Positions 59,230 through 64,000 of a DNA stretch of 64,000 bases are shown here, in pieces (position 1 is the stretch's first letter; each line of letters opens with the position of its first letter). The position numbers were made by a program, and so were the translations under genes. Origin of the DNA: Spirosoma endbachense. Its GTDB lineage: Bacteria > Bacteroidota > Bacteroidia > Cytophagales > Spirosomataceae. The stretch lies in contig NZ_CP045997.1 in assembly GCF_010233585.1 (NCBI RefSeq), forward strand, positions 186,001-250,000, read 5' to 3'. The notes under the pieces are model-generated. The model had not been told where the DNA came from. It saw only the letters and a program-made list of their open reading frames with translations, and made no database searches.

Positions 59230-60546
59230 ATGAAAACGTTTTATGTCATTCTGGCCAACTCACTGGCAGCTTCTCTTACGAATAATCTTGTCTGGTTTGC
59301 GGTTACGTTCTGGGTCTATCTGGAAACGAAATCGGTGGTGGCTACGTCGATTATGGCGGGTGTGTATACGGGTACAATCGCCATAACCGGTTTTTTTCTC
59401 GGGTCTTTAGTAGATCGGTACAAGAAGAAAACGGCAATGATTGTGTCTAGTGTTGGTTCATTAGGTTTATATGTGCTGTCCTTTTTCATTTATATAGCAA
59501 CACCCCGCCAGGTATTTACAGACCCGTCGAGTCCAATTCTATGGGCATTTATCATCCTGTCGCTCCTTGGTGCAATTGCCGGAAACATACGATCAATTGC
59601 CCTCTCGACCCTTGTTACCTTTCTGATTCCGGAAGACGGCAGGGATAAGGCAAACGGCCTCGTTGGGACAACAAACGGCGTATCGTTTCTTGTCGCTTCG
59701 ATCTTTAGTGGACTGATTATTGGCTTTCTGGGTATATTCTGGATGCTGGTTGCTGCGCTCGGCCTGACCCTGCTTGTTCTGGTTCATTTGTGGACGGTAT
59801 CCATTCCCGAAAAGGGGGTCGTACATACCGAAGACCATACCAAACGAATCGATATTCGGGGCACCATTCAGGCACTGAACGCGATGCCGGGGCTTTTTGC
59901 GCTGATTTTCTTCAACACCTTCAATAATTTCCTGGGTGGCGTCTTCATGTCACTGATGGACGCCTATGGCCTGTCGCTCGTGTCGGTTCAGACGTGGGGT
60001 GTTTTGTGGGGTTTTCTGAGTTTGGGCTTTATTATTGGCGGCTTGGTCGTTGCCAAAAAAGGGCTTGGGAAACGACCCCTCCGAACGCTTTTCCTCTCAA
60101 ACATAACCATGTGGGTATTATGCGTTTTCTTCACGATTCATGAGTCCATCGTGTTGCTAACGGTTGGATTATTCCTGTATCTATGCCTGATTCCGGTGGT
60201 TGAAGCGGCTGAACAAACCATCATGCAGAAACTGATTCCACCCGAACGGCAGGGACGCGTATTTGGCTTTGCTCAAAGCATCGAACAGGCTGCCTCACCG
60301 CTGACCGCTTTTATGATTGGCCCCATCGCTGAATACATTTTCATTCCGTTTATGACAACCGGGGCCGGGGTAGACCTGATCGGCAACTGGTTCGGCACTG
60401 GCAAAGATCGGGGACTCGCCCTACTATTCACCGTTACCGGCCTTATCGGCCTCCTTGTGACGGTTATTGCCATGAAATCCAGTGCCTATAAGACACTTTC
60501 CAGGAATTACCAAAAGCAAACAGCCGAGGAGTTGATTGATCAGTGA
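59230..60546 (+). CDS. MFS transporter (enterobactin exporter-like MFS_3 type)
   Basis: A 438-residue inner-membrane protein with twelve hydrophobic segments. The motif GSLVDRYKKKTAMIVSS between helices 2 and 3 is the MFS motif A, and IGPIAEYIFIPFM and GRVFGFAQSIEQAASPLTAFMIGP lie in the second half. The group includes exporters of siderophores and macrolides, but substrate cannot be told. An N-terminal NSLAASLTNNLVWFAVTFWVYL with an Asn pair matches the family. Confidence 0.88.
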   Translation: MKTFYVILANSLAASLTNNLVWFAVTFWVYLETKSVVATSIMAGVYTGTIAITGFFLGSLVDRYKKKTAMIVSSVGSLGLYVLSFFIYIATPRQVFTDPSSPILWAFIILSLLGAIAGNIRSIALSTLVTFLIPEDGRDKANGLVGTTNGVSFLVASIFSGLIIGFLGIFWMLVAALGLTLLVLVHLWTVSIPEKGVVHTEDHTKRIDIRGTIQALNAMPGLFALIFFNTFNNFLGGVFMSLMDAYGLSLVSVQTWGVLWGFLSLGFIIGGLVVAKKGLGKRPLRTLFLSNITMWVLCVFFTIHESIVLLTVGLFLYLCLIPVVEAAEQTIMQKLIPPERQGRVFGFAQSIEQAASPLTAFMIGPIAEYIFIPFMTTGAGVDLIGNWFGTGKDRGLALLFTVTGLIGLLVTVIAMKSSAYKTLSRNYQKQTAEELIDQ

Positions 60547-60559
60547 GCCGATTAGCTGG

Positions 60560-60735
60560 ACTAGACGGTTTCAGTACTACATGTAAATCAGGACTATGGC
60601 GAAAGTCAATATCAATTGTGAGTCGTTTTAAACCGAAAGTTTGGGCAGTAGTAGCTAGTAAAGCGTCAGGTGTGTCGGAAATTCGATTACCTTTCCGGAA
60701 TTCGTTGATCAAGCTATAGCATGGCCTAAACCGTC
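60560..60735 (-). pseudogene. Possible VapC-type PIN-domain remnant
   Basis: On the minus strand the frame reads YSLINEFRKGNRISDTPDALLATTAQTFGL and then KRLTIDIDFRHSPDLHVV, the pattern of the last third of Bacteroidota VapC toxins (sDALIAATAl, LyTlNikDFrfiPgl). A stop lies upstream at about 60740 and the N-terminal acidic residues of PIN nucleases are absent. No antitoxin gene is present. It overlaps nothing but the intergenic region between the MFS gene and the next gene. Confidence 0.5.
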
Positions 60736-60752
60736 ATGAAAAATACACACTG

Positions 60753-61367
60753 ATGAGCCTGCTGAGAAAACTATTTGGTCCTTATAAAGATGAAGCCTGG
60801 GGGCAACTGGCCGATGAAATAAACGCCGATTTTATAGATGGCGGTTTCTGGAAAGGAAGTAAAGTACAGGCTACCGTAAAGGAATGGACTATTACACTCG
60901 ACACCTATACCGTATCGAATGGTAAAACCAGCATTACGTTTACCCGAATGAGAGCCCCTTATGTAAACAGGGACGGTTTCCGCTTTACTATATACCGAAA
61001 GGGTTTTTTTAGCGAATTAGGAAAAAAATTAGGCATGCAGGATGTTGAAGTAGGCTTCCCTGATTTTGATGATCAGTTCATTATTCAGGGGAATGACGAG
61101 GACAAACTACAACTCCTGTTTAAAAATACCCGCATCCGGCAATTAATCGATGCACAGGCCGGGATTAGTCTTGAAGTAAAAGACGATGATGGCTGGTTGT
61201 CAACAACATTTCCAGAGGGAGTCGATCAGTTGTCGTTTAAGGTTGTGGGCGTAATCAAAGACATTGAGCGGTTAAAGCAGCTCTACGAACTCTTTGCCGA
61301 AACCCTTAATCACCTTTGCCTTATTGGGTCAGCCTACGAAGACGACCCCAATGTCGTATTGCGCTAA
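60753..61367 (+). CDS. Conserved hypothetical protein (DUF3137-like)
   Basis: A 204-residue soluble protein without signal or membrane helix. WGQLADEINADFIDGGFWKGSKVQATVKEWTITLDTYTVSNGKTSITFTRMRAPY followed by PDFDDQFIIQGNDEDKLQLLF resembles DUF3137-type proteins with a beta-sandwich and a late helix (IKDIERLKQLYELFAETLNHLCLIGSAYEDDP). Function unknown. Confidence 0.65.
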   Translation: MSLLRKLFGPYKDEAWGQLADEINADFIDGGFWKGSKVQATVKEWTITLDTYTVSNGKTSITFTRMRAPYVNRDGFRFTIYRKGFFSELGKKLGMQDVEVGFPDFDDQFIIQGNDEDKLQLLFKNTRIRQLIDAQAGISLEVKDDDGWLSTTFPEGVDQLSFKVVGVIKDIERLKQLYELFAETLNHLCLIGSAYEDDPNVVLR

Positions 61368-61463
61368 TCAAGGCAGAAGCCGCTTTATGGAAGACGTTGC
61401 TATTAGATCGATTCTGTACATCAGCGAGAAAATGGGCTAAGACTAGTGCTCGGCTAATTTAAA

Positions 61464-61503
61464 CCGATGCGCCGGGCCGCCGATGCGCCGGGCCGCCGAT
61501 GCG
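61464..61503. repeat. 16-bp tandem repeat, 2.5 copies
   Basis: CCGATGCGCCGGGCCG occurs at 61464-61479 and 61480-61495, with eight more matching bases at 61496-61503. The unit is self-complementary in part (GGCGC/GCGCC). The rest of the 214-bp gap before the helicase gene shows nothing else. Confidence 0.85.
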
Positions 61504-61581
61504 GTGTCAAAAACCGTATAGGTTCTTAATCAAAAGGAAACATACCTCATCTTAATCATCGTACAAATCAGCGATCTGTTA

Positions 61582-64000
61582 CTAGTTTAGTAAACGCAGT
61601 AGATCGCTCCTGGTGAGTGATTTAACGAACGATGCGTCTGTTTTGATCAGGCTGTTGGCTAGCTCTTTTTTGGACTCCTGGAGTTCCAGAATCTTCTCCT
61701 CGATTGTATTGGGGCATATCAAACGTACAGCCACTACATTTTTCTTCTGACCAATTCGGTAACTCCGATCGATAGCCTGATTTTCAACGGCGGGGTTCCA
61801 CCAGGGATCTACGATGTACACGTAGTCGGCCTTCGTTAGGTTTAGACCCGTACCACCTGCTTTCAGGCTGATCAAAAAAACACGAACGTCGTCGTCTGAC
61901 TGAAACCGATTTACGCTGGCGGCCCGGTTGCTGGTCTGTCCGGTGAGGTATTCGAAGTCAATCTGTCGGGATTCCAGTTCGTTCCGGATCAGGTCGAGCA
62001 TGGACACGAACTGTGAGAAAACCAGAATTTTATGCTGTGAAGATTTATTCTCGATCTGGTCGATCAGCATATCGATCTTCGCCGAAGAGTCACCGTAGAA
62101 TTCTTCGTCGTTGATCAAAACGGGTGAGTTGCAAATCTGTCGTAGTTTCGTGAGCCCCTGCAACACATGTAAACGTACCCTCGGAATGTCGCCTTCTTTG
62201 GTTGTCAGCAGGAAATTGCGAAACTCCTGTTCGTAGGCGTCATAGACTTTTCGCTGTTCAGGCCCCATGTCGCAATGGATAATCATCTCCGTCTTGTCTG
62301 GTAACTCGGTGGCCACCTGCGCTTTGGTCCGGCGCAGGATAAACGGGCTGATTTTCTTCTGGAGTTCGCGGGCACGCTGCCAGTCATCGAATTTGTCGAT
62401 CGGTGTTGAATAGTGACCCTTAAAGTGATTATAACTGCCTAACAGGCCCGGACAGGCGAACGAAAGCTGGCCATACAGATCGAACGTATTGTTTTCGATC
62501 GGTGTCCCGGTCAGGACGATTTTATTGCGCGAGGTCAACAGCCGAACCGCCTGATAACGTTGCGATTCCGGATTTTTTATAGCCTGCGATTCATCCAGAA
62601 AGATGTAATTAAAGGGGTAATCCTTTAAAAAACGGATGTCGGATAAGAGCGTTCCGTAGGAGGTCAGAAGGATGTCGAACTGCGTGAATTCCGTTTTCTT
62701 GAGCTTACGTTTAGCGCCGTAAAACGTATGAATAGTCAGACTGGGAGCAAACTTCGCCACTTCGGCCTGCCAGTTGAACAACAGCGACGTTGGCACAACG
62801 ATCAGGTTGGTATTTGGGCCATGTTTCGTGCGCTGTAACAGAATAAACGCAATGATCTGGAGCGTTTTCCCAAGCCCCATATCGTCGGCCAGACAACCGC
62901 CGAAACCCAGATCATCCAGAAAGTTTAGCCAGTTCAACCCCTCTTTCTGATAATCCCGAAGCAATGCGTGTAGCTCTTTCGGTACGGAAACGGGCTGAAT
63001 GGATTGGAAGTCAGTGAGTTTTGTCGTAAACAGGGTCAACTGTACCTTCACCTCACTGGTTAATTCATCATCGGCGTACAGGTCGCGAACCGTCGAAAAG
63101 TTGACTTTGGGCGTTCGGATGCGCTCGTCAACCACGTCGCCCGCCTGAAAATAAGCCGAAAACCGATCGAGCCATTCAGCCGGTAAGACGCCCTGCGTAC
63201 CATCATCGAGCGTAACAAACCGGCTTCTGTTTTTGATTGCCCGTTGCAGGTGTTTTAAGCTAACCCGTTGTTTACCATACGATATGCCCAGTGCTGTTTC
63301 GAACCAATCGAGGCCACTGCTGACAATTACGGAGACTTTCGCTTTGTGCTGATTAAGCTTGTTATTCTTAAGCGTATTGAAACCCAGAATGCGAATGTTC
63401 TGGGTGTGCCAGGCATCGAAAGCAGCCAGAAACCACTCCTCGTCCAGAAAATACTTTTTATGCAGATAGAATTGAGGCTGGTCGAGTTGATCCTGAAAAT
63501 CCGGATGCTGACTAAGTATGGCCATTGTGAAATGAATCTCAGCCTCATCGTCTCTGGCCACCGTAAAAGGTTTGCCTTTCCTGTCGACGGAGTAGATCTG
63601 TCGTTTAGACAACACGGGTACTTCAACGTTTCCGTATTTCATCACCGGCGAAATCAGTACATAATGTTCAGAATCGCTCAGGTAAATAATACGTTCCCGC
63701 TCCTGATCGAAACCATTCTCCGCTAATTGCCCGGCAGTTGCCGGTTTCAGGTAGGCATAATTTAGCTGAATCCGGTTTTCGAGTTTCGACAGGATTGTTT
63801 GCTGAAATTCGTCATACTTCGACTGGTGAATAATGATTCTGTTATCCCTGGAGCCAAAAAACTGAATAATCCGCAGATAGTCAGAATTATTGATCAAATA
63901 CAGTGTATCGTGAAGCAGGACAAAATAGTCGTACTTAATGGTCAGTTTGTGTAATTCATACGAAACTCCATCGAGACTCAGCGATCCGTGGATTTCATAA
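61582..64000 (-). CDS. SNF2-family DEAD/DEAH helicase-like ATPase, partial (cut by right edge)
   Basis: The frame is open from the stop at 61582 to base 64000 without a start required at 63897: codons upstream of the TTG at 63897 keep reading (YEIHGSLSLDGVSYELHKLTIKYDYF...), so at least 805 residues are present and the N-terminus is outside. Motifs: I LADDMGLGKTLQI, II LDESQ, III LTGTPIENN, and in the second RecA domain LVFSQFVSMLDLI, SLKAGGTGLNLTKADYVYIVDPWWNPAVENQAIDRSYRIGQ. It is a Swi2/Snf2 translocase of the bacterial RapA/HepA-unlike type, with an extra N-terminal region. Partners and targets are unknown. Confidence 0.93.
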   Translation of the reverse strand, partial: YEIHGSLSLDGVSYELHKLTIKYDYFVLLHDTLYLINNSDYLRIIQFFGSRDNRIIIHQSKYDEFQQTILSKLENRIQLNYAYLKPATAGQLAENGFDQERERIIYLSDSEHYVLISPVMKYGNVEVPVLSKRQIYSVDRKGKPFTVARDDEAEIHFTMAILSQHPDFQDQLDQPQFYLHKKYFLDEEWFLAAFDAWHTQNIRILGFNTLKNNKLNQHKAKVSVIVSSGLDWFETALGISYGKQRVSLKHLQRAIKNRSRFVTLDDGTQGVLPAEWLDRFSAYFQAGDVVDERIRTPKVNFSTVRDLYADDELTSEVKVQLTLFTTKLTDFQSIQPVSVPKELHALLRDYQKEGLNWLNFLDDLGFGGCLADDMGLGKTLQIIAFILLQRTKHGPNTNLIVVPTSLLFNWQAEVAKFAPSLTIHTFYGAKRKLKKTEFTQFDILLTSYGTLLSDIRFLKDYPFNYIFLDESQAIKNPESQRYQAVRLLTSRNKIVLTGTPIENNTFDLYGQLSFACPGLLGSYNHFKGHYSTPIDKFDDWQRARELQKKISPFILRRTKAQVATELPDKTEMIIHCDMGPEQRKVYDAYEQEFRNFLLTTKEGDIPRVRLHVLQGLTKLRQICNSPVLINDEEFYGDSSAKIDMLIDQIENKSSQHKILVFSQFVSMLDLIRNELESRQIDFEYLTGQTSNRAASVNRFQSDDDVRVFLISLKAGGTGLNLTKADYVYIVDPWWNPAVENQAIDRSYRIGQKKNVVAVRLICPNTIEEKILELQESKKELANSLIKTDASFVKSLTRSDLLRLLN

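Noticed and set aside
63895..63897. TTG at 63897 as the start of the SNF2 gene
   Set aside because: The frame stays open with protein-like sequence to the window edge, so the gene starts beyond 64000.

Overview
The window looks like chromosomal DNA of a Cytophagales-type member of the Bacteroidota, in the manner of Spirosoma. The signs are an ECF sigma/FecR/SusC/SusD locus, several large TonB-dependent or beta-barrel outer-membrane proteins, a sensor kinase with ligand-binding propeller repeats, a PorE-like OmpA protein, few Shine-Dalgarno sites, and repeated matches to the Bacteroidota -7 box TAnnTTTG (TATCTTTG upstream of mntH, kup, queE and a VOC gene). The genus is inferred from gene content only; nothing was searched.

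Layout. 1-4.4 kb: a DMT exporter cut by the left edge, an LptF/LptG permease, and a divergent MntR-type regulator with an Nramp Mn transporter. 4.5-13.8 kb: FecI-like sigma, FecR, STN-domain SusC, SusD, a Tat-exported metallophosphatase and an endonuclease/exonuclease/phosphatase-fold protein, which together form a self-regulated uptake locus, possibly for a phosphorylated substrate. 14.2-16.3 kb: a Ro60 (Rsr) gene followed by a tight array of four predicted Y RNAs. 16.4-23 kb: a membrane protein, a YnjBCD-like ABC importer in two blocks, and an M20 peptidase. 23-31.5 kb: a TonB-dependent receptor, a DUF2064 protein, Kup, and an NDP-sugar epimerase whose 3' end has been duplicated around a xisH/xisI cassette. 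31.5-41.4 kb: MsrB, a heparinase-like lyase, a MarR/VOC pair on a 58-bp perfect palindrome, a yellow/MRJP-like protein, QueE, a PorE-like protein, TrxB and an M23/LysM peptidase. 41.6-50.6 kb: an outer-membrane barrel, a STAS-like protein, a remnant of a deacetylase 3' end, an orphan LytS-type sensor kinase, and a GH9-CE4 fusion. 50.8-54.4 kb: a three-gene operon divergent from a MocR regulator. 54.5-64 kb: small membrane and envelope proteins, an MFS exporter, a PIN-domain remnant, and a SNF2 helicase cut by the right edge.

The most striking element is the Ro60/Y RNA array at 14.2-16.3 kb. All four RNAs share a bulged end-stem with a conserved 5' strand (TGYCGTA) and 3' strand (core TRTTRC). 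They carry three different inserts. Two RNAs hold a circularly permuted tRNA domain in the order T-arm, 3' acceptor strand, capping loop, 5' acceptor strand, U8-A9, D-arm. One holds only a T-arm-like hairpin, and one holds a plain hairpin. Spacers of 5-14 nt suggest one processed transcript. Other points of interest are the gene-end-duplicating xisHI insertion, a family of long intergenic palindromes with a shared GAGCCGTGCCAC core, and the GH9-CE4 fusion.
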